NCBI GenBank assembly: GCA_015062005.1
Contig: SUVL01000001.1
Span: 95,832 to 159,831 of the forward strand
DNA from: Akkermansiaceae bacterium
GTDB lineage: Bacteria; Verrucomicrobiota; Verrucomicrobiia; Verrucomicrobiales; Akkermansiaceae
Reading direction: 5' to 3'
Length of the DNA: 64,000 nt
Shown: in pieces, positions 24,673-33,811 of the stretch
Position numbering within the stretch: the stretch's first letter is position 1
Layout of the letters: every line of letters begins with the position of its first letter
Made by a program: the position numbers and the translations under genes
The notes under the pieces: generated by a model
The model's database searches: none
Seen by the model: only the letters and a program-made list of their open reading frames with translations
Told to the model about the DNA's origin: nothing

Positions 24673-25560
24673 ATGTCTGAAGCAGATACAATCACCAGCA
24701 ACGCCAAGTCCAACCTGGCGTTCACCCTCATGGACCTCCCGGAGGAACGCCGGCAGAACATGGCGCGTCTCTACGCCTTCTGCCGCATTGTCGATGACAT
24801 TGTAGATGAGCCAGGCATGACCCCGGAAGAGCGGCATGCGGCCCTGGACCGCTGGGTCGAAATCATCACCTGCAAGTTCCCTGCCATGCCGGGTATCGAA
24901 GCCGAGGTGCAGAAACTCATGGTTGAAATGCAGCTGGACACCGCACCTCTCCTCGAGCTCATCAACGGCTGCCGGAGCGACATTTCCCCCCGCCAGCCCC
25001 AAACACGCCAGGAGCTGCTGCATTATGCCTACCAGGTGGCCGCCTGTGTCGGCATAGCCAGTGCTGCGGTCATGGGGGCCTCCCCCGCCGCCAGGGATTA
25101 TGCCATGGCCCTGGGCTATGCGCTTCAGCTGGTCAATATTCTGCGGGATGTGGCGGAAGATTGCCGGAAACACGGCCGGGTATACCTCCCGGCAGATGAC
25201 ATGGAGCTCTTCGGTGTCACCGTTGATGACATATACAACCAGCGCTACAACTACCGCATGCGCCAGCTTCTGGCCTATGAGGCAGCACTGGCGGAAAAGT
25301 ACTTCTGCGAATCAGAAGAACTCTACCAGGCCATGAGCGTGGAAGACCGGAACGCCCTCATACCGGCTCAGGCCATGAGCCTCATCTACCACAACGTGCT
25401 GGAAAAAATGCAGGACGACGAGTACCGCGTGTTCGAACGTCGATACAGCGTCAACAACTTCCGCAAACTCTGGTTCCTGCTCCGCGCCCGCATCGGTTCG
25501 TTTGAGTTCCCCAGCATCGCCGAATGGGGATTCCTCTACGGTGAAAAAAAGGATTCGTGA
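24673..25560 (+). CDS. Squalene/phytoene synthase family protein
   Basis: Isoprenoid head-to-head synthases condense two farnesyl or geranylgeranyl diphosphates. Length is 295 aa. Both Asp-rich motifs are present: FCRIVDDIVDEPG for the first, and NILRDVAEDCRKHGRVYLP for the second, with the conserved RVYLP. No shc, hpn or crt genes are in the window, so whether it makes squalene, presqualene diphosphate or phytoene cannot be decided. It begins 9 nt after lepB, suggesting co-transcription. Confidence 0.9.
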   Translation: MSEADTITSNAKSNLAFTLMDLPEERRQNMARLYAFCRIVDDIVDEPGMTPEERHAALDRWVEIITCKFPAMPGIEAEVQKLMVEMQLDTAPLLELINGCRSDISPRQPQTRQELLHYAYQVAACVGIASAAVMGASPAARDYAMALGYALQLVNILRDVAEDCRKHGRVYLPADDMELFGVTVDDIYNQRYNYRMRQLLAYEAALAEKYFCESEELYQAMSVEDRNALIPAQAMSLIYHNVLEKMQDDEYRVFERRYSVNNFRKLWFLLRARIGSFEFPSIAEWGFLYGEKKDS

Positions 25561-25574
25561 ATCTACCTTTTTTC

Positions 25575-25603
25575 TTGCTTTTCAGTGATTGGAAATATAG
25601 AAT
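25575..25603 (+). promoter_or_regulatory. Promoter of the STAS-domain gene
   Basis: TTGCTT at 25575-25580 and TAGAAT at 25598-25603, spacer 17 nt. The ATG at 25618 follows 14 nt after the -10. Confidence 0.55.
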
Positions 25604-25617
25604 GCTAAAAGCAAGTT

Positions 25618-26160
25618 ATGACCGATTCCTCCCTTACCTACCACGAGTTTGATGATTGTCTCTGGGTTCGCTGCACGAGCCGCGGCAGTTTTGTAAACAG
25701 CCCGGCCCTGAAGGCCATTTCGGAGAAGTACATGGCGCGCAATGGGCGCCTCATCGTGGTGGATCTGGAAATCTGCCCGGGGGTGGATTCCACCTTCATG
25801 GGCACCATGGCAGGGCTTGCCCGGAAAATGAGGGGACAGGGCGGCTACCTGCAAGTAGCCACGCCCACACAGCGGACCCGGGCCTCCATGGAAAGCCTGG
25901 GGCTGGACATGCTGCTGGACATAGACCCGGCAGATGCAAGCTGGCAGGCGAACATCGAAGAACGCCGGGCACAACTGACCCAGGGCAGCAGCAAAGAAGC
26001 CACAGCCGGCAACATGAACGAGCTGGATCGCACACGCCACGTGCTGGAAGCGCACAACACGCTGCGCTCCATGAACCACAAGAACAACGAGACCTTCGGC
26101 TACGTATGCGAAACACTTGAGGAAGACCTCATGCGCCACGAAGCGGAGCTGAATGACTGA
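25618..26160 (+). CDS. STAS-domain protein, anti-sigma-factor-antagonist type
   Basis: The N-terminal 110 residues form a STAS domain like SpoIIAA/RsbV. The signature is VVDLEICPGVDSTFMGTMAGL, with Ser in VDST at the position phosphorylated in SpoIIAA. The remaining 70 residues are a helical, charged tail (ERRAQLTQGS onward) not usual in these proteins. No RsbW-like kinase or sigma factor is next to it. The downstream gene overlaps by 8 nt, so the two are co-translated. Confidence 0.82.
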   Translation: MTDSSLTYHEFDDCLWVRCTSRGSFVNSPALKAISEKYMARNGRLIVVDLEICPGVDSTFMGTMAGLARKMRGQGGYLQVATPTQRTRASMESLGLDMLLDIDPADASWQANIEERRAQLTQGSSKEATAGNMNELDRTRHVLEAHNTLRSMNHKNNETFGYVCETLEEDLMRHEAELND

Positions 26161-27538
26161 TTGTTCAATGAACACCCCCTCACGCCCACACCTGGTCGAG
26201 CAATACAGGGAGCTGCTGGCTGAGGTATATGCCGGTGGTGCAGCGGCAAACGTTGCCCCGGAGCTTCCGCCGGAACTGCAAGTGCAGAGCTGGTGGTTCA
26301 CCGGACTCCTCAAGCGTGACGGCACCACGCAACGGCACGGTTTTGTGCGGATTCTGGATCCCGGCCGCTGGAACCGGTGTCCCGGGCCGGATTTCACCCA
26401 CGCCGAAATAGAGCTCGGCGGGAAGCGCATGCGGGGCGACATCGAAATAGACCCCAGCGCCCAGGCATGGGAACAACACGGGCACGGAGCCAACCCGGCG
26501 TTTAACAAGGTCATCCTGCACGTGGTGCTCACGCCGCCCCCGGCAGGATGGTTCACCCGCAACAGCCTGCACCAGGATATTCCCATCCTCTACATCCCCC
26601 CGGAAAACTGGTACGCCCCGGAACAATATGCCAGGCAAGCCGAGGACGCCCTGCCCCGCTGCCGTCAGCCGCTTGCCGAAATGCCGGCGGAGCGCATACA
26701 GCGCCTGCTGCAGGCGGCAGCGGCCTACCGGGCTGAGCTGAAGCGCAAACACTTCCGCCAGCGGGTCCAGGCAGCAGGTGAATACCAGGCCTGGTACGAA
26801 GCCTGGGCTGCAACCCTGGGATACAGCGCCAACAAAGAAGCCATGCATATGCTCGCCCTGCGCGCGCCCATCCAGGAGCTCGGCAGGCAGGCAGAAGCCA
26901 TCCTGCTGGGCACAGCAGGCTTCCTCCTCCCCATATTACCAGACAAGGCAGAAGCAGAAGCGCGCCAGTATCACCGCCGCATCTGGGACACCTGGTGGCT
27001 CCTGCGGGAGCAATTTGAACTGGCAGAAGAGCGGGCACTCCCGTGGTGCAAAGCCCCGGCACGCCCGCTCAACCACCCCCAGCGCAGAGTGGCAGCCCTG
27101 GCCGCCACAGTGCCGCACTGGCACCGCATTGTACCGCACCTGAATGCCGCCGGAACAGCAGAACTCACGAAGCAACTCAGCAGCATCACCCACCCCTTCT
27201 GGGACTCACACTATACACTCGGCTCTGCCGCCATGAAACAAGGAGCCGCGCTCATCGGCCAATCACGCATCACCGATTTCCTGGTAAACCATGTGTACCC
27301 CTATGATGAAAGCGAGCATTCATGGCAAAGCTACCTGGCTCTGAAGCAGCCCGACTTACCGGGCAGCATCAAATACACGGCTGAGTTACTCTTCGGCCTC
27401 CGCAAGGAACTCAGACCGACCCTCCGGCACGCGTATGCCCAACAGGCGCTCCTGCAGATTGATTCCGATTTCTGCACGAAAAACATATGCCTGGACTGCG
27501 CCTTCCCCGTCCAGCTCTGCCAGTGGGCTCATTATTGA
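26153..27538 (+). CDS. DUF2851-like protein
   Basis: The 461-aa protein has the DUF2851 layout: an N-terminal LQVQSWWFTGLLKRDGT block, the RILDPGRWNRCPGPDFTHAE motif, and GDIEIDPSAQAWEQHGH, where His and acidic residues could form a metal site. HVVLTPPP follows, then a long helical C-terminal part with paired Cys at the end (CTKNICLDC). The fold has been suggested to be nuclease-like, but activity is not established. Either ATG 26153 or ATG 26168 could be the start. Confidence 0.75.
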   Translation: MTDCSMNTPSRPHLVEQYRELLAEVYAGGAAANVAPELPPELQVQSWWFTGLLKRDGTTQRHGFVRILDPGRWNRCPGPDFTHAEIELGGKRMRGDIEIDPSAQAWEQHGHGANPAFNKVILHVVLTPPPAGWFTRNSLHQDIPILYIPPENWYAPEQYARQAEDALPRCRQPLAEMPAERIQRLLQAAAAYRAELKRKHFRQRVQAAGEYQAWYEAWAATLGYSANKEAMHMLALRAPIQELGRQAEAILLGTAGFLLPILPDKAEAEARQYHRRIWDTWWLLREQFELAEERALPWCKAPARPLNHPQRRVAALAATVPHWHRIVPHLNAAGTAELTKQLSSITHPFWDSHYTLGSAAMKQGAALIGQSRITDFLVNHVYPYDESEHSWQSYLALKQPDLPGSIKYTAELLFGLRKELRPTLRHAYAQQALLQIDSDFCTKNICLDCAFPVQLCQWAHY

Positions 27539-27541
27539 CGC

Positions 27542-27785
27542 GGCAATTAAAGATTGATGTGTTATACGCACTGGAGGGGTAACAAATTGGAATCTGTCGG
27601 GATGTACAAAGGACAAATTACAAAGGACAATTTAGGAGTTCCGCTCGCCATAGGCTCGCCATTTTAAACGGCTGCGGCAAAGCCGCAGGGAACTTTCAAA
27701 TTGTCCTTTGTCCTTTGTACATTGTACTTTCAAACATCAATTTTGCGTTTCGCTAAAGCAATAATCTTTAATTGCCGGAGCAATA
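27542..27785. repeat. Family-1 inverted-repeat element, copy A
   Basis: This is a non-coding element of about 245 bp between a plus-strand gene and folD. Its ends are inverted repeats (GGCAATTAAAGATT at 27542-27555 and its reverse complement at 27762-27775), and a further end, GCCGGAGCAATA, is shared with copy C. The core has the inverted arms ATGTACAAAGGACAAATT / TTGTCCTTTGTAC and an inner GC hairpin GCTGCGGCAAAGCCGCAG. It has no ORF of note. Copies B and C are near 61.9 and 63.7 kb. Confidence 0.8.
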
Positions 27786-27815
27786 AAAAAGGCCCTTGCA
27801 AGAGCAGGAGCCTTT
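27784..27815 (-). terminator. Terminator of the folD operon
   Basis: On the minus strand a GGCTCC..GGGCC-type stem with AAAGGC/GCCTTT ends is followed by a run of T (TTTTTT). It abuts the family-1 repeat. Confidence 0.65.
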
Positions 27816-27836
27816 GCTTTAATCTTGTTCGTGCGC

Positions 27837-28715
27837 TCAGCGCGTCAGCTGGCGGCAGGCCTTCACGGTATTAGCCATCAGCATGGCAATAGTCATGGGG
27901 CCCACGCCTCCCGGCACGGGAGTAATAAAGGAGCACTTGTCCTTCACCGCCTCAAAATCCACATCGCCGACAATGCGGTAGCCCCGGGGACGCGTTGCAT
28001 CCTCAATCCGGTTGATTCCCACATCAACCACCACAGCGCCGTCCTTCACATAATCAGCCTTGACCATTTCCGGGCGGCCAACCGCCGCAACCAGGATATC
28101 CGCCGTGCGGCAGAGCCCGGGCAGGTCCCTGGTGCGGGAATGGGCAATCGTCACCGTTGCATTGGCCTTTTTAGCCACCAGCAGATGAGCCATGGGTTTA
28201 CCCACAATCATGCTGCGGCCAATAACCACGGCGTGCTTGCCGGCAGTTTCAATGCCATATGCCTTAAGGAGCTCCATGCAGCCCGCCGGCGTACACGGCA
28301 CAAATCCCTCTTCATCCTCCAGCACCAGTTTGGCCACATTGGCGGGATGGAAACCATCCACATCCTTGCGGGGATCAATATTCAGGATAACTGCTTCCTC
28401 ATCGATATGGGGAGGAGGCGGGCTCTGCACCAGGATGCCATGAATGCGGTCATCCGCATTCAGCTGGTGAATCAACTGCACCAGCTCCTCCTGAGTCGTT
28501 TCCGCAGGCAGCGCCCATTTCTGAGAATATAATCCCAGCTCTGCGCAGGCTTTCACCTTGGAGCCTACATACACCTGGGAAGCCGGGTCCTCGCCCACCA
28601 GCACAACAGCCAGCCCGGGGGTGTGGCCCTGTGCCTTCAGCTCCGCAATTTCCTTCTGCAGCCCCTCCCGCACGCGGGCAGCTACCTCCTTGCCATCAAT
28701 CAACGTAGGGTTCAT
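27837..28715 (-). CDS. folD: Bifunctional methylenetetrahydrofolate dehydrogenase/cyclohydrolase
   Basis: FolD interconverts 5,10-methylene-, methenyl- and formyl-THF. The 292-aa frame from ATG 28715 ([18 protein letters not shown]) fits the family; an upstream ATG at 28808 would add 31 residues overlapping the acyltransferase. Motifs: [20 protein letters not shown], the catalytic Lys in [40 protein letters not shown] for NADP binding and [18 protein letters not shown]. Its start is 7 nt after the acyltransferase stop. Confidence 0.96.
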   Translation of the reverse strand: MNPTLIDGKEVAARVREGLQKEIAELKAQGHTPGLAVVLVGEDPASQVYVGSKVKACAELGLYSQKWALPAETTQEELVQLIHQLNADDRIHGILVQSPPPPHIDEEAVILNIDPRKDVDGFHPANVAKLVLEDEEGFVPCTPAGCMELLKAYGIETAGKHAVVIGRSMIVGKPMAHLLVAKKANATVTIAHSRTRDLPGLCRTADILVAAVGRPEMVKADYVKDGAVVVDVGINRIEDATRPRGYRIVGDVDFEAVKDKCSFITPVPGGVGPMTIAMLMANTVKACRQLTR

Positions 28716-28722
28716 AACTGAG

Positions 28723-29406
28723 TCAGGTTTCGTTATACTCAAAATCAGGGCGGCCGTAGGCCAGTGCTGTATCCAGTTTCTCCATATAGGCCTTCTGCTG
28801 TTCTTCATCTATATCAGCAGGCACATAGATGGGTTCACCGATAACAACGTTAATTCGGGAAAAGGGTTTGGGAATCGCAAATCCATCCCAGGCCTTGTTG
28901 ATGCGCCAGCAGTGTGGCAAATCAATACAAAGCGGTAAGATGGGCAACCCGGAAACGGAAGCCAGGCGAATCACCCCGGGGTGGCTCTTGTAGCGGGGCC
29001 CCTTGGGGCCATCGGGCGTAATGCACATGCAGTACCCCTCTTTCAACTCCCGGAGCATATCACGGAAGCCAGCCACGCCGCGGCGGTTGCTGGAGCCACG
29101 CACCGTGCGCATGCCGTAATCCTCAGCCACTGTTGTAAGAAGGGCTCCATCCTTGCTGGCGCTCGTCAACATGCTCATAGGCACCACATGATCCACACAG
29201 TAACGGTACACATAGCAGGGAACGAAGGTCCTGTTATGCCACAGCGCCACAATACACTGCTTCTTGCCCAGCACTTCTGCCGCCGAGCCGCGGGGAATGA
29301 TGCGTTTACGCAAAGTGGCACAGACCGATGTTATAAAGAACCACAACAAGTGCCCCACCGGCCGGGTCCACCATTTTGAACGAGTCTCTAGATTTCGATT
29401 ACCCAC
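28723..29406 (-). CDS. DUF374-family lysophospholipid/lipid A-type acyltransferase
   Basis: The 227-aa protein has an N-terminal hydrophobic segment ([15 protein letters not shown]), ALWHNRTF as the acyltransferase HxxxxD/N-like motif (the His-containing motif I), and [18 protein letters not shown] as the DUF374 signature. These enzymes acylate lipid A precursors or phospholipids on the inner membrane. It lies between the AsmA-like protein and folD, in one operon with the secretin. Substrate is unknown. Confidence 0.82.
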   Translation of the reverse strand: MGNRNLETRSKWWTRPVGHLLWFFITSVCATLRKRIIPRGSAAEVLGKKQCIVALWHNRTFVPCYVYRYCVDHVVPMSMLTSASKDGALLTTVAEDYGMRTVRGSSNRRGVAGFRDMLRELKEGYCMCITPDGPKGPRYKSHPGVIRLASVSGLPILPLCIDLPHCWRINKAWDGFAIPKPFSRINVVIGEPIYVPADIDEEQQKAYMEKLDTALAYGRPDFEYNET

Positions 29407-29427
29407 GCGTACGTATTTCGTTACAAA

Positions 29428-31176
29428 TTAAAAGGGAACTGAAGAGGAGGGAGCAAACGGGTCCTCACTTTCTTCAAACGGATTCTGCAAAGTGGGGCTC
29501 CCCGGCGTGGATTGCGGAGCCCGGGGGAGCGGCTGCTGCTCTGCGGGACGCGGAGCTGGTTCAGGCTGGGGCTCATCCCCGGGAGCAGGTTGAACCGCCG
29601 AACTCCCATTCAGCATCGTCTCGGTAAGCTGGTTAATATCCAGCTTATCGAACGGTATGCGGGCGGGACGCTCCCGGCGGGCAATTGCGGCGCGTGCCTC
29701 TACCTCTGTCATATCGTCGGAAGGCTTGTTCCCCAAGCCCTTGATGCGGGTCGCCAGCACCGACCATTCACCACTTTCGCGGAACATGGGATCCGGACGT
29801 CCATCCGGATATTCTACGCGGGTCAGCACTGCCGGAATCCCGTATTCCAGGTTGCCGGAAAGTTCATTGGCCTCATTCAAAATGATTTTGCCACTGAGCG
29901 AAGCGATATCGCGCTCTGCGAGCGCATCTTTGGGGATTTCAACGAAGGTGGCTCCTGCCTCGCGACCAAGGCATACGTACCCCCTGTGCAGCAAAAGAGG
30001 GTTGTACGTGCGGCGTTTCCCGGGTTCAATGTGTTCCTGAATTGCCATGAGCGCCGGGAAGGAACTCAGGCATATGTCCTTCAGATGGAACTGGCCGGAG
30101 AACTCAGGTTTCCCTCCTTTGTCAGACAACAGGATTGTGGCCTTTCCGCTCAGCTTACCATGCGAAACGGCAACCGTACGCGCTGTCAGGAATTCCTCAA
30201 AGCGACCCTCCGTGAAATCGGCAAGCGACATATTACCAGACTCCATCGAGAACGGCCCGTTCAACGGGTTCCCGGCAGCAATCTGCCCGGCAAACGCAAT
30301 CGTCGTGCGGCGGCTCTCCACCACATCCGTTTCGGCATCCGTGGTACCGGACAGCGAAAAATCATCAATTCCCGTGGGCGATACATGGGCCTTACCTTCG
30401 GCAATGCGTACGGTGCGCCACCCGGCAATTTCCAACTTACCACCACGAATAATCAGCACGCTCGAACGCCGACTTGCTCCGGGATAATACATGTATGCCT
30501 GGGCATTCTTCAACTGAACCGGCCCCTGGGACGCATCCGAAAACTGAACGCTGAAATCCTTGCAATCCATGCGGCGGAAACTCCACAGATCGCGGCCTTC
30601 ATACTTTGGCATCTGCATATTGGCCCCGTTGCGCAACACAACGACCGCCCGTTCAATCTCGACATTCTCCCCACGGAAGTCACCGTACAGGAAACTCGTT
30701 AAATCCAATGAAGCGTGGATACCGCTCAGCTCCACACGCTGCAGCATGCCTGATTCCGGGAATTCAGCCACGATGCTGTTAATCTGCAACGATGTACCCG
30801 CTACTCCGGGACCGTCAATTTGCACATTGGAGGCATTCCAGGCCTGCTGCAAGGCCAGCTTCTGCTTCTCCATATACGCAGTCCCCGTCATGGTTGTCAT
30901 GCGGAAAAACAGAGCAGCGGCACAAACAACCAGCACCGCCATAAGGGCAGCGGCAATAAATACCAACTGCTTCCTGCTGCGCCGGCGAACATCAGCAGAG
31001 GTCAGCATCACCCTCTTCTTTTTTGTTACGCGCACCACCTTGCTGCCATCGGCGCGCACCACCACCTCACGAGAACGCTCCGTCGATGGCTTATCCTCGT
31101 TGAGATGCTTTATTATACTGCGAACCTGGGTCAGGTTCTCTCCGTCATCTGCGTATTTATCGTCGTTATCGACCAT
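29428..31176 (-). CDS. AsmA/DUF748-like bitopic membrane protein
   Basis: The 582-aa protein has an acidic N-terminus (MVDNDDKYADDGENL), a basic cytoplasmic stretch (about 44-70), one transmembrane helix (about 71-93, LVFIAAALMAVLVVCAAALF) and a large periplasmic domain of beta-strand repeats. Long glycine/serine-rich strands are typical of AsmA-like lipid-transport or outer-membrane-assembly proteins; I infer that family only from architecture. The C-terminal 60 residues are Pro/Gln/Glu-rich. The secretin stop is 10 nt upstream and the acyltransferase is 21 nt downstream. Confidence 0.55.
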   Translation of the reverse strand: MVDNDDKYADDGENLTQVRSIIKHLNEDKPSTERSREVVVRADGSKVVRVTKKKRVMLTSADVRRRSRKQLVFIAAALMAVLVVCAAALFFRMTTMTGTAYMEKQKLALQQAWNASNVQIDGPGVAGTSLQINSIVAEFPESGMLQRVELSGIHASLDLTSFLYGDFRGENVEIERAVVVLRNGANMQMPKYEGRDLWSFRRMDCKDFSVQFSDASQGPVQLKNAQAYMYYPGASRRSSVLIIRGGKLEIAGWRTVRIAEGKAHVSPTGIDDFSLSGTTDAETDVVESRRTTIAFAGQIAAGNPLNGPFSMESGNMSLADFTEGRFEEFLTARTVAVSHGKLSGKATILLSDKGGKPEFSGQFHLKDICLSSFPALMAIQEHIEPGKRRTYNPLLLHRGYVCLGREAGATFVEIPKDALAERDIASLSGKIILNEANELSGNLEYGIPAVLTRVEYPDGRPDPMFRESGEWSVLATRIKGLGNKPSDDMTEVEARAAIARRERPARIPFDKLDINQLTETMLNGSSAVQPAPGDEPQPEPAPRPAEQQPLPRAPQSTPGSPTLQNPFEESEDPFAPSSSVPF

Positions 31177-31186
31177 ATATCTTTCT

Positions 31187-33682
31187 TTACTCTGTCACGT
31201 CGCTTGGGCGTTCACCTGTTCCCACGTTGCGACCCGTGGGATCCACCACATCCACCTTCACAAACATCAGGAAAGCCTTACGAGTCTTCTCTTCACCTTC
31301 AGAGCGGAACAAACGCCCGACCATGGGCAGATCCCCGAGCACCGGCAGCTTGTCTTCGTAGCGCACCGTGCGTGCTTCTTTCAAACCGCCTATGACCACG
31401 ACCGCTCCGGAGCCCACCGTGACCTTGGTGTTTTCCATCCGGCGCTTGAACACGGGTTTGAGAATCTGGTTTTCCGTAAGCGTAATCTTTGTGGCCTTGC
31501 TCTGCGATGGCAGCATGAAGAACGAGTTAATCGGCGTGCCCCAATTCACAAATCCCTCAAACTCATTGAGAGTCACGGTCAGCGCCAGGGTGACATGCTG
31601 ACCATCCGGAGCTACGGAAGCGTTGTGCACCTGCACCACAGAACCGACACCGCCCACGGAATCCTCTGTCATGCCAAAGCGCACAAACGCATCCGGATGG
31701 GCAGGCGCGGCAATGGTCGAGAAGCCATACGCAGTTCTGTATTTGTTATTGCTTGTCGTTTTATCGCGCCCTATGCTGAACTGGGTCGTATTAATCTGGG
31801 GTTCGGCATAGGTTTCCGGGTAGAACATTTCGTTCACATTGGCAAAGACCACCTGCTCATCGCGACCCGGGGTCAGGATGATGCGGGGGTTTGTCATGAT
31901 GTCAGTGCCCTTCTTCTGAGAAGCACCGCGCATAATCATCGTCACATCGCCAGAGTTCCACACCCCGCGGAATGAGAAGATACCGGGAGCCTTCGAACCA
32001 CCGCCATAAAGACCAGCTTTACCCCTGCTGATGAGGGTGTCGATATTATCTGAGGTCAGCACATCACTGCCCGAACGCAAACCCTCGGTAGCCGAGTATG
32101 AGGAAGAAGGCAGGTTCACGCCCACATCAGCCGTAGGCACAGCTGCCACATCAGAAAGGAGGGTCTCCTTGACACCGCCGCCAAATGTCGCATTCGGGCC
32201 AAGGTGAAAATTGAGCAGCCATTCAAAGCCCAGTTCATTCAAATCTTTCTCATTCACCTCCATGGCAATGACATTGAGCACAACCGCACGGTCTGTTTCC
32301 ATGGGCATGGAGATAAGCTCCTCGATTTCCTCCTGGTTGTAAGCAGTATTGCGCACGGTCAACGTGCGGGTGGAGGCATCGTATCGGGCATTTGCCCCTT
32401 CGGGGAAGGATACGCCCATCTCCTTGAGCGCCACCACCGGGTTGACACGCTTCACCACCACGCGGGAGGAGGAGGAGGAAAACTCGTCATCTTCCTCCTC
32501 GTCATCGCTTTCCGATGCAGGTGCATCGAAGAAATGGGGCGGCACCGTGTAGACACGCTCGACCAAGGGACCGAAATCGCGGCCGGAGAAGGAGAGCTCC
32601 ACGCCCAGGGGGGTAATGTAGTGAGTAATACCCAGTTGTTTATCGAGAACGTTCAGCAGGTCATACACCGAAACATCGTTCAGGTTCAAAGTCACCAGGC
32701 GGGAGGTGATGGTCTTGTAACCTTCGGACTCCCTGTCGCCGAAATTCGCCACCAGGTTAATTTTGCGGTTGGCGCCCTGCCCCTGAGCCTCAAAGCGGGC
32801 AATCTGCCCCTGGAGAGCCTCCAGCACATCTTTGATGGGGGCATCCTCAAACACAATCTGAGGCAGCACCATCTCCTTGAGCGCAGCGGCAATCTTATCC
32901 TCGGTTTCGGCATCCTGGTGCACCACGGAACCGGATTCCGTGACGGCGAGGCGCCCCACCGTTGTCTCCATAGGCAGGGGTTCCTCCCAAGCCTTATCCA
33001 CCTCGCTCAAGGCCTTGGCCCGGAATGCATCATGCGCGGCGCTTCTGTACCCCTGCGTTTTCTTCTGCACTAGTTCCTTCCCCCGGGTAGCTGCCGTGTT
33101 ATAGGCATCAATCTTGAGAACGGCATTGAAGGTGGCTTCAGCTTTGTCAAAGTTACCCAGGTCATAGTAGCCATATGCAAGCGAAAGCAGGCGGTTCACC
33201 TCCTCCACATTAGCCACATGCTGCGGGCTCAGCGCCGGATTGGTGCGCACCGGGTCCTGAGTCCGGGTCAGCTCATGCCGGGCAAACTTGTGACCAGGGG
33301 AGAGCTCCAGAGCCTCATTCATGAACTCGATAGCCTCATCCCTGCGCCCCACCTTGCGGTAATCCATCCCCTTGGCCACGAGGGCATCAGCCAGGCTATC
33401 CTTGATAAACTTGACCAGTTTTTCGGAAGCCGGGGCTTTCGCCACAGTACTCAGAGCCTCCCGGTAGAAATCCACAGCATCACTGTACCTCCCGGCGGTA
33501 TAGGCCGTGCGGGCTTCCTGAACCTTCTGCATGGCCTCGCGCACCGACTGCTGGCGCCTCGCCGTTTCCTGAGCAGCAATGGGCGAGCCATCTGCCTCCT
33601 GGGCGCCGGCTTGCGGAGCAACCGACAGTGCCACTGATGTCACCAGAGAGAAGAGTACGGAGCGGGATGTAAAACCATTCAT
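31187..33682 (-). CDS. Secretin-type outer-membrane protein with TPR repeats (Amuc_1098-like)
   Basis: This 831-aa protein (from ATG 33682) has a signal peptide ending in ALSVAPQAGAQ and a TPR-like helical region (about 35-220, with DAVDFYREALS, DEAIEFMNEALELSPG and KAEATFNAVLKIDAYN). Next are N-type domains with FEDAPIKDVLEALQGQI. At the C-terminus is the secretin signature GSGAVVVIGGLKEAR then DKLPVLGDLPMVGRLFR. The layout matches the Akkermansia Amuc_1098 family of type IV pilus outer-membrane proteins. No pilM/N/O or ATPase gene is adjacent. The upstream ATG at 33724 overlaps the promoter -35 region and is rejected. Confidence 0.85.
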   Translation of the reverse strand: MNGFTSRSVLFSLVTSVALSVAPQAGAQEADGSPIAAQETARRQQSVREAMQKVQEARTAYTAGRYSDAVDFYREALSTVAKAPASEKLVKFIKDSLADALVAKGMDYRKVGRRDEAIEFMNEALELSPGHKFARHELTRTQDPVRTNPALSPQHVANVEEVNRLLSLAYGYYDLGNFDKAEATFNAVLKIDAYNTAATRGKELVQKKTQGYRSAAHDAFRAKALSEVDKAWEEPLPMETTVGRLAVTESGSVVHQDAETEDKIAAALKEMVLPQIVFEDAPIKDVLEALQGQIARFEAQGQGANRKINLVANFGDRESEGYKTITSRLVTLNLNDVSVYDLLNVLDKQLGITHYITPLGVELSFSGRDFGPLVERVYTVPPHFFDAPASESDDEEEDDEFSSSSSRVVVKRVNPVVALKEMGVSFPEGANARYDASTRTLTVRNTAYNQEEIEELISMPMETDRAVVLNVIAMEVNEKDLNELGFEWLLNFHLGPNATFGGGVKETLLSDVAAVPTADVGVNLPSSSYSATEGLRSGSDVLTSDNIDTLISRGKAGLYGGGSKAPGIFSFRGVWNSGDVTMIMRGASQKKGTDIMTNPRIILTPGRDEQVVFANVNEMFYPETYAEPQINTTQFSIGRDKTTSNNKYRTAYGFSTIAAPAHPDAFVRFGMTEDSVGGVGSVVQVHNASVAPDGQHVTLALTVTLNEFEGFVNWGTPINSFFMLPSQSKATKITLTENQILKPVFKRRMENTKVTVGSGAVVVIGGLKEARTVRYEDKLPVLGDLPMVGRLFRSEGEEKTRKAFLMFVKVDVVDPTGRNVGTGERPSDVTE

Positions 33683-33695
33683 AGCAAGTGCCACC

Positions 33696-33724
33696 ATACT
33701 AGCAAATCCCGCAGCAAAAGTCAC
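33696..33724 (-). promoter_or_regulatory. Promoter of the secretin operon
   Basis: Minus strand: GTGACT (33719-33724) and TAGTAT (33696-33701), spacer 17 nt, 13 nt upstream of ATG 33682. Confidence 0.5.
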
Positions 33725-33757
33725 TCTAAAAGTGAGTCCTTATTCAAATTTTGCAGC

Positions 33758-33792
33758 AAAACAGCGGTTCCCCGGGTGGGGAACCGCTGTTA
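33758..33792 (-). terminator. Terminator of rpoD
   Basis: A perfect AACAGCGGTTCCCC / GGGGAACCGCTGTT stem is followed on the minus strand by TTTTGC. It lies 20 nt after the rpoD stop. Confidence 0.8.
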
Positions 33793-33811
33793 AAATCAGG
33801 ATACCGCCTCA

